Positions 1 to 9,008 of a DNA stretch of 36,523 bases are shown here, piece by piece. The first letter of the stretch is position 1, and every line of letters begins with the position of its first letter. The stretch is from Actinomycetota bacterium (GTDB lineage Bacteria; Actinomycetota; Acidimicrobiia; Acidimicrobiales; Acidimicrobiaceae). A program made the translations under genes and the position numbers. The stretch covers positions 1 through 36,523 of the forward strand of contig DAHXKX010000024.1 of assembly GCA_027366165.1 (NCBI GenBank), in the 5' to 3' direction. The notes beneath the pieces were generated by a model that was not told where the DNA came from, did not search any database, and saw only the letters and a list, made by a program, of their open reading frames with translations.

Positions 1-735
1 GCTCTGGACTGTTGGTGACGTATCCCTTTATCCCGTCCCACTTCGAAGCAGCAGCAACCGCATCAAAGTCGATCGAGGGTTTTTCTCTGATGGTGAAATC
101 GGGGTAATGGTGTTTTCTTATCGCCTGGTTCTTTCTTATGACACCATCAAGACGAGTAACTGAGCGCTCACGTTGTGATCTTGCTCTTTTGGTCATCGCC
201 TTTGAGTAGGAGATTATGATCCGCCTGTTCTTGTGAAATATCTCCTGAACTGTGGCTCTGGTGAAATCAAGGGAGGTTATCTGATCCTGCAAGGGCTTAG
301 GAAGCGATTTCAGCCTCGCTCCGACGATGTAGAAGAGGCTCGTTTCCTCCACTGATGTGCCAAATGACCGCTTCAGGAATCTGGCAGTCCTCATCGCGAT
401 CACCAAGAAACGTAGGAGTGGGAGATTAGACCCCTTTTGTATGGAGCCGATCGAAGAAGTGCCCGAGGATAAGGTCCGCCGCCTCGTGGTACTAGCCGGT
501 CACCCCAAGGCTGCTTCGATTTCTTATGTCTCCAAATTCAAGATCAAGCTGGCCTGGTCTTCAGGTTGAAACAGCATCTCCCTGGTTTTTTACATAAGAA
601 CAGCCAGATCGAGATCCGACTAAGCGGTGTCGACAAGACGGATAAGCTTTTTCTTCCACGCTCCATCTGCCATCTCCATATCCATTGTCCGCACACCGGT
701 TGACGAAAGATACTTGGATTTCTCGATGAACACAA
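1..735 (-). pseudogene. Decayed IS1634-like (IS4-type DDE) transposase, runs off the left edge
   Basis: On the minus strand two separated pieces resemble one transposase family. The N-terminal piece (about 735 to 560) starts at a GTG and reads FIEKSKYLSSTGVRT, resembling the family's usual N-terminus, but contains in-frame stops. The second piece is open from 499 to the window edge and contains FYIVGARLKSLPKPL and KWDGIKGYVTN, typical of the region after the second catalytic Asp in IS1634-type transposases. The central part, which should hold the first catalytic residues, is not recognisable and far too short, so the gene has suffered deletion, frameshifts and stops. The last part of the protein would lie outside the window. 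The family call rests on remembered motif patterns. I found no terminal repeats or target duplication. Confidence 0.65.
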
Positions 736-750
736 AGCCGATGGTGCCTC

Positions 751-769
751 AGGTGACCAATGGTCACCT
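751..769. repeat. Perfect 19-bp palindrome beside the transposase remnant
   Basis: The sequence is AGGTGACCA, a central A, then TGGTCACCT: two perfect 9-base arms. It lies about 16 bases upstream of the minus-strand GTG of the transposase remnant. It could be an operator or a leftover of the mobile element. It lacks a T-run, so it does not look like an intrinsic terminator. Confidence 0.5.
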
Positions 770-991
770 AGAACCAAAAGAAAGAATCAGTAAATCTGCA
801 GATAGGAGGTTTAAGTGAATAGCCTTGTGGCCCGAAAATCCCATTTCTCGAAAATAGTGCGGAAGACGGGATCAAAGACAGTCCAGACTCTGGGCACACC
901 GACCACATGCCCGGAAACATCGTCAAAATTCGTTAACATACCTAAACTGCCTTCCGGAAAATCTGGTTGTTAGATGGATACGCTGCCTGGT

Positions 992-2812
992 TTATGGATT
1001 CGGGCCCCAATGTGCACCAGCATCGATTGTGTGGTAAATGGGATATCCCGCATTCCCAAGTGACCAGCCAACTCCACCTGGTTCAAATGCCATTGAGAAC
1101 ATTCCCTCCAAGCCGATTTGACCAGGTAGATCGTACGCCAAAAATGAACTGCCCCGGTCAACAGTCCTGTAGAGCTTGCCGGGAGTCCAAACGTATCCTT
1201 CCGAATTGCTTACAAAATCAAGTCCTCCAACCGCAGGCCAGTTAGCGATGAACTCGTCCCATGATTTTCCACCATCCTCCGTATAGTACAAATTCCAAAG
1301 CATCCGCTTTGAACCAAGCTTCGAGGTGTTAGCTGTAAATGTCACATCGGTGCCCCCCAATGCCCACCAATTTGTCGAGCTAAGCGGATCAATTGCAAAT
1401 GGCCGAAACTTCGTAAAAATCCTTTGCCAGCTGCTGCCTCCATCGCTCGTCAGTTCCAATACAGCGGACCCCGGAGGCCCATTGTCATTTGCGACAACCA
1501 GCCCAAAATCCGCCGAAATAAAATGCCCCTGGAGAAGCGACCACCCGCGGGGAACCGGGAGTTGCTCCCAATGTGCTCCATCGGCACTGAAATAGACCTT
1601 TGTCGGAGTGTATGCCATCATTCCGGCGTGAAAGGGATCGACTTGTATTGTTCCTAGTGGCACGCGAGACAGAGCCTGTTGCGAACTCGAAGTCTGAACG
1701 TCCGTCAACTCTCCTGTCTGCGACAGCGCGTAGAGGCCATTCTCGCTGCTGTATATCCCTGTCTCACGATACGGTGGATATACGCGCACCCACTGCGTTG
1801 AAGAAATGCTGCTCCAAAATGAAGGACGGTCCGTAACAACCGAAAAACCCGTAGGACTCCAGACAGCAAAGCGCAGAATGCGGTTAGCCGACTGGATAGG
1901 CAAGCCGGGAAGCCCCACCTGATTCCAGCTGGTGCCTCCATCGCTCGTCTCCAGGAATCCACCTTGGCGAAGTGAAATGTATCCGACAGAACCATTGATG
2001 AACTGCAGTTCGTTCACAAAACCGTCGACCGGGAGAAGGCCGGCCGAAATGCTCGATACACTCGAATTCACGGAGGTTTTGGTTACTTGGGTCCACTTAG
2101 TGCCGGCGTCTGACGTTTGGTAAAGATACTTGGTCTGGGTACCGGCACCAGTAGCTGTGCCAGCCAACAACCAACCTTGCGTCGGACTTATGAAGCTGAA
2201 GGAGGCTGAAATCACACCTGGATCCAATGGGGAAGGCACCCTGACCCAGGTCTTTCCTCCATCTTGCGTCTTAACAATTGACGCAGATTGCACATTTGCT
2301 TTGGATTTTCCAAGTCGCTGTACCTCAAAACCGACTTGCGCAGAGACAAACCCAATTGCATCGGCTGATCCAGCTGACACTTCTACCCAGGTCTGACCTC
2401 CATTTGAAGTCGAATAGAGCGCGCCCGAGGATACATCAGCGGAGGATCTGGAAAGTACAAACCCAACCTGGGAGTTGACAAAGTCAACTTCATCGACCGT
2501 GCCAGGAACGACAGAGATCTGATTCCAGTTTCTGCCTTCATCCAAGCTCCTAAAAATCCCAGACTGATTTCCATCATTCTGGGACACAATTATTTCAGTT
2601 TTAGAAACGAAGGAGACCGCTCCTGCATGCTGCAAGATCCCCGAGCTGTCGACGAGCGCCGACGGCCTGGTGCTTGTCAGGTTCAGCTGTCCGTTGAACT
2701 TGGTAACAATTATCGAAGAACTTGCAACCTGCTCGGCCGTAGAAGTGCCCCCGCACGCCGCCATTATTACAGCGGCCACCGTCAAACCTACAACCATCCC
2801 CGATTTGCGCAT
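992..2812 (-). CDS. Secreted lipoprotein with Asp-box / YCF48-like repeats
   Basis: The 606-residue protein begins with a short basic segment, a hydrophobic stretch and a lipobox-like MAAC ending at Cys20, so it should be exported and lipid-anchored. The rest is a chain of repeats built around S/T-x-D-G-G-x-T/S-W. Examples are SNGGQTWVEV, TQDGGKTWVRV, TSDAGTKWTQV, TSDGGTSWNQV, TSDGGSSWQRI, TEDGGKSWDEF and TIDAGAHWG. These are the Asp-box/BNR motif, as in sialidase-like and YCF48/HCF136-like beta-propellers. No catalytic sialidase residues were recognised, so a binding or scaffold role outside the membrane is more likely than enzymatic activity. It is divergent from the hydrogenase-related operon and shares the 0.8-kb intergenic region with it. 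Specific function unknown. Confidence 0.85.
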   Translation of the reverse strand: MRKSGMVVGLTVAAVIMAACGGTSTAEQVASSSIIVTKFNGQLNLTSTRPSALVDSSGILQHAGAVSFVSKTEIIVSQNDGNQSGIFRSLDEGRNWNQISVVPGTVDEVDFVNSQVGFVLSRSSADVSSGALYSTSNGGQTWVEVSAGSADAIGFVSAQVGFEVQRLGKSKANVQSASIVKTQDGGKTWVRVPSPLDPGVISASFSFISPTQGWLLAGTATGAGTQTKYLYQTSDAGTKWTQVTKTSVNSSVSSISAGLLPVDGFVNELQFINGSVGYISLRQGGFLETSDGGTSWNQVGLPGLPIQSANRILRFAVWSPTGFSVVTDRPSFWSSISSTQWVRVYPPYRETGIYSSENGLYALSQTGELTDVQTSSSQQALSRVPLGTIQVDPFHAGMMAYTPTKVYFSADGAHWEQLPVPRGWSLLQGHFISADFGLVVANDNGPPGSAVLELTSDGGSSWQRIFTKFRPFAIDPLSSTNWWALGGTDVTFTANTSKLGSKRMLWNLYYTEDGGKSWDEFIANWPAVGGLDFVSNSEGYVWTPGKLYRTVDRGSSFLAYDLPGQIGLEGMFSMAFEPGGVGWSLGNAGYPIYHTIDAGAHWGPNP

Positions 2813-3622
2813 CCATACTCTTTCTTGGTTGCTCAGCTCCGTCTAACCTATCTGCAAAACTGTACACCTCATATTCCTATCATGAATTGCCTGGTTAAAT
2901 AACAATTCACACCAAATTGCGTTCGCGCTATTCGGAGGCGCAGACACCCAATTTCGGCACTTGCGATTAAGCCAGCACTCTCTCACCCTGCAATTTCGCG
3001 GCGCGGATAGGGCGACCCAAGACCAACAATCATTTAGGCGGATCAGTCATCGATGATGTCCGAAAAATCTGTGTCAACTAACAGGAGGTAGCCTTTCAGG
3101 AGCTGCCTGTAGCAAGGACTTACGTTTTAAAGTTTTACGACGCAATCATAATGCTCTGACGGAGGAAATCTTTTCCGGACTTCATGCAGACCATTAAATC
3201 ATGGGGGTAGCGCAACATCGTGGAATGTCTGGATTTTGCTTTGATGGAGTTCTCAACGGCACTGACCTGACCCCCATCAATTCCCAACTGCCAATTATCA
3301 CCGAATTCATTGCCACTGCTGAATGGATGCAAGAAGTTCTCATCTTAATAAGGAGCAGGTTGATTCCGACAAGATCGTGACATGGAAATTGCAGGTCGGC
3401 TGATCCATAGGACCTAAGACCTGCGAACCTTTTCGACCTGAACCTTCGATCTCTCCAGCCATCGGCATATTTTCTCAAAATTCGAATGATTGACCTCCGC
3501 AAAAGATTCTGTTAGCTTGGACATCGAATTCAATTGGCGATGGAGTTCGCCAAAACTGCCAATTCGGCTAATGACTCCTGGGAGCGGTGACTTTAAATAG
3601 TCGACCCACTCAAGGAGGGAAA
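2813..3622. other. Long divergent intergenic region
   Basis: About 810 bases separate the lipoprotein gene (minus) from the hydrogenase-related operon (plus). It should contain both promoters. Short minus-strand open frames at 3135-3332 and 3194-3502 overlap each other, have no recognisable motif and are probably not genes; decayed mobile DNA is possible but unproven. An inverted repeat GCAGGTC/GACCTGC lies at 3391-3397 and 3418-3424 with a 20-base loop. No tRNA or known riboswitch was recognised. Confidence 0.5.
3490..3518 (+). promoter_or_regulatory. Weak candidate promoter for the hydrogenase-related operon
   Basis: TTGACC at 3490-3495 is followed after 17 bases by TAGCTT at 3513-3518. 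The -35 is good, the -10 is poor. It lies about 105 bases upstream of the preferred first start codon and no better pair was noticed nearby. Confidence 0.25.
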
Positions 3623-4567
3623 TTGGTCGTAAGCTCAGTTCTAATTCAAATCATGCAGGTGCTGACCGTCGTGCTGGCCGCACCGCTTCTTCACGGATTC
3701 ATCGTAAAGTTCGAGGAGCGTATTCAAAGAGGACAAGGTCCCTCGGTCCTGCAGCCCTACCGCGATATCTTCAAGCTTTTGTGTAAAGAAATTGTCGTGC
3801 CTGAAACTGCTTCTTGGGTGTTCTGGACAGCACCTGTCATTGCATTCACCTCGATGCTTATTGTTCCCATTCTCATACCCGTGTTGACCAACTATCCACT
3901 GCCTCTATCTGACATGGGAGACATCCTGGGCGGAGGACTTGTTCTGACACTGGGAAGTTTCGCAATCCTTTTAGCGGGTCTTGACACTGGACAGCCATTT
4001 GGCGGCCTGGGTTCGTCAAGGGCAGTCATGCTGACGATATTGGCTGAGCCAACGTTAATCCTGATCTTTGTCGGCGTTGCATTTCTGGATCATTCCATGC
4101 TCCCGTTTGTAGCGAACCATGTGCTGGTCAGAAATTTGGCCACCTACTGGAGTCCGGCTCATCTCTTCTTGGTATTCGGATTCTTCATCCTCTTGACTGT
4201 CGAAACGGACCGTCTCCCGATCCATTCTTCAATTCATTACGAAGTGTACATGATTGATGAAGCCAGAATTCTGGAATATTCGGGGCCGTTGTTGGCAGTT
4301 CTCAAGTGGTCATCGTGGATGAAGCAATTCATCCTCTATACCATCTTCCTCAACGTATTCCTATTTCCATGGGGCTTGTCCACAAGTGGATCAATACCGT
4401 CATTGTTCCTAGCCGTAGGTTTCATAATCTTAAAATATGGAGCGGTTGCCGTTGCCATGTCAGTTGTCGACACCATCCAATCAAGACTCCGCTTCTACCG
4501 ATACCAGGAACCTCTGGCGTTGTCGTTCCTGTTCGCGGTAGTTGCCCTGATTGCAAACCAGATCTAG
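3623..4567 (+). CDS. HyfC/HycD/NuoH-like membrane subunit of an Ehr complex
   Basis: This is a complex I subunit H-type membrane protein of about 315 residues, the usual size for HycD/HyfC. The family anchors the hydrophilic electron-transfer arm to the membrane and links it to the ion-pumping subunits. Visible landmarks are APLLHGF near the N-terminus, the QGPSVLQPYRDIFKLL loop that corresponds to the RRGPxVLQxYRDxxKL signature, the charged loop ETDRLPIHSSIHYEVYMIDEARILEYSG, and several hydrophobic segments. I prefer the TTG at 3623: AAGGAGG sits 4 bases upstream and the N-terminus then lines up with HycD. A GTG at 3587 would add 12 residues with a poor ribosome site. It is first in the operon, 10 bases before the next gene. 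The name hyfC/hycD would imply a hydrogenase, which this locus probably is not. Confidence 0.9.
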   Translation: MVVSSVLIQIMQVLTVVLAAPLLHGFIVKFEERIQRGQGPSVLQPYRDIFKLLCKEIVVPETASWVFWTAPVIAFTSMLIVPILIPVLTNYPLPLSDMGDILGGGLVLTLGSFAILLAGLDTGQPFGGLGSSRAVMLTILAEPTLILIFVGVAFLDHSMLPFVANHVLVRNLATYWSPAHLFLVFGFFILLTVETDRLPIHSSIHYEVYMIDEARILEYSGPLLAVLKWSSWMKQFILYTIFLNVFLFPWGLSTSGSIPSLFLAVGFIILKYGAVAVAMSVVDTIQSRLRFYRYQEPLALSFLFAVVALIANQI

Positions 4568-4577
4568 AGGGCAAAGC

Positions 4578-5258
4578 ATGCTCACAGCCCACTTGAATTC
4601 TCTCGCCACATCTCTGTTCAGTTTTCTAATGACCCTGGCTCTGGTGTTGTCATTTGTGATGCTGGGATCGCATTGGCTGAGGAATCATGTACTTGCGTTT
4701 GCGGCGGAATCTTGGGTAATAGCTGCTCTGTCAGCTTCGGTCGCTTACTATGGCCATTACAAGGAACTCTACGTCATTGCCGGACTGACTGCCCTATTCA
4801 GAGGTGCATTACTACCGTACTTGCTGCTGCGTTTGGTGAACAGGCTCAAAATAGACCGGGAGTTTACTCCCCTATTCAGGCCCGCCTCCGGCATGGTGGT
4901 CGGCGCTGTACTGATACTGATTGCATTCGCCTTGAGCAGTTCGATTGGCGACAAGCTTGGAATAACCAACAACATTACTCTCATGGCGCTTACGGCCATG
5001 TTTGGATTGAACCTGATTGGATTCCTTCTAATGGTCGTGCGCTCGGAGGCAATAAGCCACATCCTCGGGCTTCTGGTAATCGAAAATGGAATCTTCCTTG
5101 GATCTCAAATCCTGGTTCCTGGACTGCCAATTCTATTGGAACTGGTGATCCTCTTTGATCTTCTGATCATCGTTATGACGTTCGGGATCCTGGTCCGGTA
5201 TTTAAAGGTGCATGCAGGCACTACGTCGTCCAGAGATCTGCAGAAATTGGTAGGTTGA
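4578..5258 (+). CDS. HyfE-like (HycP-like) membrane subunit
   Basis: A very hydrophobic 226-residue protein with about seven membrane segments, matching the size and position of hydrogenase-4 component E. In HyfE-type proteins the N-terminal half resembles NuoK and the protein sits between the H-like subunit and the antiporter-like subunits. The fragment LLVIENGIFLGSQIL recalls the NuoK/HyfE helix LxxENG, whose acidic residue is thought to take part in proton movement. The ATG at 4578 has a GAGGG ribosome site at a good distance; an upstream TTG at 4551 overlaps the previous gene and is less likely. The stop is one base before the next start, so translation is probably coupled. Confidence 0.82.
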   Translation: MLTAHLNSLATSLFSFLMTLALVLSFVMLGSHWLRNHVLAFAAESWVIAALSASVAYYGHYKELYVIAGLTALFRGALLPYLLLRLVNRLKIDREFTPLFRPASGMVVGAVLILIAFALSSSIGDKLGITNNITLMALTAMFGLNLIGFLLMVVRSEAISHILGLLVIENGIFLGSQILVPGLPILLELVILFDLLIIVMTFGILVRYLKVHAGTTSSRDLQKLVG

Positions 5259-5259
5259 C

Positions 5260-6711
5260 ATGCTCATTGTCATGGAAATTCTTTGGGCGATACCAATTCT
5301 GGCGATACTCATGAGCCTCCTAGGAAGTAACCGGGTTCGAAACGAATATGTGAACCTTTCCTCATCTGCTGCGGTTTTCGTAACCGCGTTGGTCTTATTA
5401 GTCTTTTCCCCAAACAAGCCTCAATCGCATGTCTCGGGTTACATCCTCATCTCCCCATTTGGGAACTGGGTGACACTTTGCACCGGTGCGGTTTACCTGC
5501 TTGCCTCAATCTATTCAACTGGTTACATGAGAATCCTCAACATCACCGGCAGCCAGGCTGCAAAATTCTACGGACTGCTGGAGGGTTTTGCGCTAACTAT
5601 GCTGATAGTCCCATTCATGAACAATCCTGGACTTTACTGGATTGCTATAGATTTCACCACGATAGTGAGTGCCTTTCTGGTTGGATTCGAACGAGAGGCC
5701 GAAAGCATCGAGGCTTCATGGAAATACCTGATCGTTGTGTCTTCAGGACTGTCACTCTCACTATTAGGAATAGTCCTTTTCTATTGGGCCGGTACCTTTC
5801 ACCTTGGTCCGGTGTATTCGATGACATGGGCTACCCTTCACTCGGTGGCTGGCAAAATTCCAGCGTCTTTATTGCTCACCTCATTCTTGCTGGTACTCGT
5901 GGGCTTTGGGACCAAAGCTGGCCTCGCGCCAATGCACACCTGGCTCCCTGATGCACACAGCGAGGGACCTGCGCCGGTATCGGCAATGCTGTCTGGAGCG
6001 CTTCTCAACACCGCAATCCTCGGAATAGTCAGGTTCATGGATGTTCTAGATGGAACAAAAGCCTCCATCCCGGCACATTTAGCAGTGATAGTACTCGGGG
6101 TATTTTCACTGTCGATAGCCGCCATGTTCATAGTTCGCCAACAGGGCATAAAGCGTCTCATGGCATACTCCAGTATCGAACACATGGGGATCATTGCCAT
6201 CGGGTTTGGATTTGGAGGTGTTCTCGGAATAGCAGGGGCAATGTATCAGATGCTAAATCATTCTTTGAACAAGTCTCTGCTGTTCTTTGGTGCAGGGAAT
6301 GCAATGCGCAGCTACGGATCCAAGGAAATCGACAGGATTCGTCGAGTACTTTCCTTTTACCCTGTCACCGGCACTCTATGGCTGCTGGGCGCCATCGCAA
6401 TAACCGGGGCACCGCCTTTCGGCTTATTTCAGAGTGAACTCGCAATCTTGCGGGCCGGAATTGGAGGAAGAAACTCATGGGCAGTTTGGGTGATTGGGCT
6501 GCTTTTGATCGTAATCTTCATCGGTTTCATGAACCACTTCCGGTCAATGTTCTTCGGCTTGGAACCTACCCCCGACGGCTCACCAACAATGCAGTTCAAC
6601 GGCTGGCTGGAGGTACCAATGTGGCTGAGCCTGGCGGCAATACTTGTTCTCGGGCTCTGGTGGCCGTCAGGAATGCTGCATTTCTTCACTGAAGCGGGCA
6701 AGGGACTCTGA
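5260..6711 (+). CDS. HyfF-like (HycQ/NuoL-M/MrpD family) antiporter-like subunit
   Basis: A 483-residue polytopic membrane protein of the proton-translocating NADH-quinone oxidoreductase/Mrp antiporter family. The hallmark GFGTKAGLAPMHTWLPDAHSE followed by GPAPVSAMLSGALLNTAILG is present around residues 210-255 and supplies the conserved Lys and His of the ion channel. An acidic helix with GFEREAESIE corresponds to the conserved Glu of helix 5. YSSIEHMGIIAIGFGFG and MLNHSLNKSLLFFGAGN follow in the usual order. E. coli HyfF is slightly longer. The ATG at 5260 is two bases after the previous stop; an ATG four codons further in is an alternative. Its end overlaps the next start by one base. It should be one of two ion-pumping modules of this complex. 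Confidence 0.92.
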   Translation: MLIVMEILWAIPILAILMSLLGSNRVRNEYVNLSSSAAVFVTALVLLVFSPNKPQSHVSGYILISPFGNWVTLCTGAVYLLASIYSTGYMRILNITGSQAAKFYGLLEGFALTMLIVPFMNNPGLYWIAIDFTTIVSAFLVGFEREAESIEASWKYLIVVSSGLSLSLLGIVLFYWAGTFHLGPVYSMTWATLHSVAGKIPASLLLTSFLLVLVGFGTKAGLAPMHTWLPDAHSEGPAPVSAMLSGALLNTAILGIVRFMDVLDGTKASIPAHLAVIVLGVFSLSIAAMFIVRQQGIKRLMAYSSIEHMGIIAIGFGFGGVLGIAGAMYQMLNHSLNKSLLFFGAGNAMRSYGSKEIDRIRRVLSFYPVTGTLWLLGAIAITGAPPFGLFQSELAILRAGIGGRNSWAVWVIGLLLIVIFIGFMNHFRSMFFGLEPTPDGSPTMQFNGWLEVPMWLSLAAILVLGLWWPSGMLHFFTEAGKGL

Positions 6712-8192
6712 TGGGCACACTGGTTAAGGTTCAGGTCGCAGCATCACAACTTCTGAATGAAGCCAGGAGCCTATTACAGGAGGGATACCGTTTCCAAATG
6801 GCATACCTGCGCTATATGGGACCAGTTCCCGAGATTGTCTATTTGGTGGACCGGGGACCGAACTTCGAGTTCCTGGAGTTGACTGTTCGAGCCGAAACGG
6901 AGTTACCTTCCCTGTCTGACCTCGTGCCACTGCTGAGCTGGTACGAGCGGGAAATAATGGACCTGTCTGACATAATATTCACGGGAAATCCCGAACCTTT
7001 TCCTTTAGTCTTGCTGGAAGGAATGGCACTCACAAGCCTACCATTCGATCCAACAAGTAAAGAGATCTTGCAACTCTTTGGAGACACCACTCCCCCGCAA
7101 CTGCCGGAGGTCTTGGCAACACAAGTACAGGATCTTTTCTGGGGTCCAATTCGCGGTGACGTTCTAGAAACCGGAGAGTTCCATTTCGCATATATCGGCG
7201 AAGAAATCCTGCACTACACGCCTCGACTCTTTTACAAACATCGAGGGATCGAGCAAGATCTTCAGCAACAGGATCCAGAATCAGGAGTGATCTTGGCCGA
7301 AAGAGTGTCAGGGGTGGGAACAATCTGCCATGGATTGGCATACTGCCTTGCTGTTGAAGACGCGCTTCGGCTGGATGTCCCCAGGCGGGCTCAGCTTTTG
7401 CGAGTCATTCTCGCAGAAATGGAACGGATCTACAACAACCTCCACTTTTTCTCGATGCTATCCAAGACCACCACTTTGAAGGTGGGCGAGGCTTTTGGAG
7501 CACTGCTGGAGGAAAGGGCAAAGCAGATCAATGCACAACTCACAGGACACCGTTTTCTCAGAAACGTGCTGGCAGTGGGTGGACTCAGGCGAGATCTGAA
7601 CGCAGATATTCTTCCGACGATACTTTCGAATTTACAGAGAGATGCCATCGACTACTTGGATTCATTGTCCGTAACTCAGAGCTACCTTGACCGATTGATT
7701 GGGACTGGCCCACTGCCAGCTGATGTCGCCTTCGATTTCGGAGCCACCGGTCCGGTGGCACATGGATCTGGAATTAAGAGGGACCTGCGGGTTCACCATC
7801 CGTATTCCATGTACGAGAGGCTTTCCTTGGAGATTCCGGTCCGAACCGGTGGTGATGCGCTTGCGAGATCGCAGGTTCGAGGCGAGGCGCTGATCAGCGC
7901 ATTCGATCTGATACGGCAAGCCACTGAACTCCTTGAGCCAGGAGAGATCGCCGCAGCCAGCCCGACTTCCCAGCCCGAACTGGCGGATGGACTTGGTTGG
8001 ACGGAAGGCCCAAGAGGATCGTGCTTCTATGCGGTACGAATTCGAAATGGGCTTCTCGAAAGGGTGAAGATCAAATCGGCCTCATTCTCAAACTGGAAGG
8101 TGTTTCCGCTAACGGTTCACTCCTCCAACATGATGGACTACGCGATAAATGAAGCAAGTTTTGGACTCACAATTGCTGGAGCGGATAGGTAG
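6711..8192 (+). CDS. HyfG/HycE-like large subunit (NuoC-NuoD fusion) lacking the Ni-binding cysteines
   Basis: The 493-residue protein joins a NuoC/30-kDa-like domain (residues about 1-110, with SWYEREIMDLSDIIFTGNPE) to a NuoD/hydrogenase-large-subunit-like domain (FHFAYIGEE, LHYTPRLFYKHRGIEQ and onwards), as in HycE and HyfG. In true group 4 hydrogenases RVCGIC near the first motif and DPCxxC near the C-terminus hold the NiFe centre. Here the first reads RVSGVGTICH, with Ser200 and Gly203 at the Cys positions. The second reads FGLTIAGADR, with Thr487 and Gly490 at the Cys positions. The GPxH loop is GPIRG. All four ligands are therefore missing and the protein ends just after the second motif. 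It should be a NiFe-free Ehr-type subunit; quinone or another electron acceptor at the old active site is possible. The ATG overlaps the previous stop (TGATG). Confidence 0.92.
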   Translation: MGTLVKVQVAASQLLNEARSLLQEGYRFQMAYLRYMGPVPEIVYLVDRGPNFEFLELTVRAETELPSLSDLVPLLSWYEREIMDLSDIIFTGNPEPFPLVLLEGMALTSLPFDPTSKEILQLFGDTTPPQLPEVLATQVQDLFWGPIRGDVLETGEFHFAYIGEEILHYTPRLFYKHRGIEQDLQQQDPESGVILAERVSGVGTICHGLAYCLAVEDALRLDVPRRAQLLRVILAEMERIYNNLHFFSMLSKTTTLKVGEAFGALLEERAKQINAQLTGHRFLRNVLAVGGLRRDLNADILPTILSNLQRDAIDYLDSLSVTQSYLDRLIGTGPLPADVAFDFGATGPVAHGSGIKRDLRVHHPYSMYERLSLEIPVRTGGDALARSQVRGEALISAFDLIRQATELLEPGEIAAASPTSQPELADGLGWTEGPRGSCFYAVRIRNGLLERVKIKSASFSNWKVFPLTVHSSNMMDYAINEASFGLTIAGADR

Positions 8193-8198
8193 GCAACC

Positions 8199-9008
8199 GT
8201 GAAGAACTGGACATTGAAGGGCCTTGCCGCCGGAAAGGCCACAACCAAATGGCCGGCATCGGGAGAGAACGATGGCCAGGATAAGCTGCTCGGCTTCCCA
8301 ACTTTCCATCCGCAAGACTGCCGCCCCGCATGTCGCGAATGCATTCTGAAATGTCCCACCCGGGCTTTCTCAACTAAAACTGGCGTAGACGATGAAGAAT
8401 CTGTCGCGTTGGATTACGGAAGATGCATCAACTGCCAAATATGTGTTGCATCTTGCCCAACCACAGCATTGCAGAGTTCTTCAAATTTGACTTTCGCCTC
8501 AAAATCAAGGCAGGACCTTGTTGTCGACGAAGGTGCAAATAGCCGCGAAAACGATGAGCTACAAAGCCGGGTCAGCTCAATCTTCAAAGGGAGCCTGCAT
8601 GTCAGACATGTCGATGCTGGATCATGTAACGGCTGCGAATCGGAACTCCAAGCCTTAAGCAATCCGTTCTACAACCTCCATCGGCTTGGAATCTTCTTCA
8701 CACCGTCCCCTCGCTTCGCAGATGTCCTGCTCGTCACCGGACCAGTGGTTCCTCAGATGAAGGGCCCGCTACTGCGGACCTACGAAGCCATGCCCCGTCC
8801 TCGTTTCGTCATTGCCGGAGGCACGTGTCCAATATCCGGTGCGCCTTTCGATATGGGGTACTCAGGCGGGTCCGGCTTGGAAATACACCTGCCAGTGGAC
8901 ATTTTCATTCCAGGCTGTCCCCCTACACCGGCGGCATTCATTCACGGACTTCTGCTGCTGACCGACCGGATCAACCAACGACTGCATGGAGGCGGATATG
9001 AGCAATGA
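8199..9008 (+). CDS. Fusion of a 2x[4Fe-4S] ferredoxin domain with a HyfI/NuoB-like small subunit
   Basis: The first half (residues 41-87) has eight ferredoxin-type cysteines: C41, C45, C48 and C52-Pro, then C76, C79, C82 and C86-Pro, like HycF/HyfH/NuoI. A linker of about 45 charged residues leads to a NuoB/HyfI-type domain from about residue 130. In that domain GSCNGCE (C143, C146), GTCP (C210) and GCPP (C240) supply the ligands of the cluster equivalent to N2. The first ferredoxin motif has C-x3-C instead of the usual C-x2-C. HycF and HycG, or HyfH and HyfI, are normally separate proteins, so this single chain carries the whole predicted electron wire. The GTG start is 6 bases after the large-subunit stop. 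The intact Fe-S ligands argue that the complex is functional although the Ni site is lost. Confidence 0.9.
   Translation: MKNWTLKGLAAGKATTKWPASGENDGQDKLLGFPTFHPQDCRPACRECILKCPTRAFSTKTGVDDEESVALDYGRCINCQICVASCPTTALQSSSNLTFASKSRQDLVVDEGANSRENDELQSRVSSIFKGSLHVRHVDAGSCNGCESELQALSNPFYNLHRLGIFFTPSPRFADVLLVTGPVVPQMKGPLLRTYEAMPRPRFVIAGGTCPISGAPFDMGYSGGSGLEIHLPVDIFIPGCPPTPAAFIHGLLLLTDRINQRLHGGGYEQ

Noticed and set aside
3135-3502. Possible transposase remnant upstream of the hydrogenase-related operon
   Set aside because: Short overlapping minus-strand frames only; I could not match any transposase motif.
3587-3622. GTG start at 3587 for the HyfC-like gene
   Set aside because: The extra 12 residues have no counterpart in HycD, and the strong AAGGAGG fits the TTG at 3623.
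6711-8192. Naming the large subunit as an active hydrogenase (hycE/hyfG)
   Set aside because: Both Cys pairs needed for Ni binding are replaced, and no maturation genes or C-terminal cleavage extension are seen.
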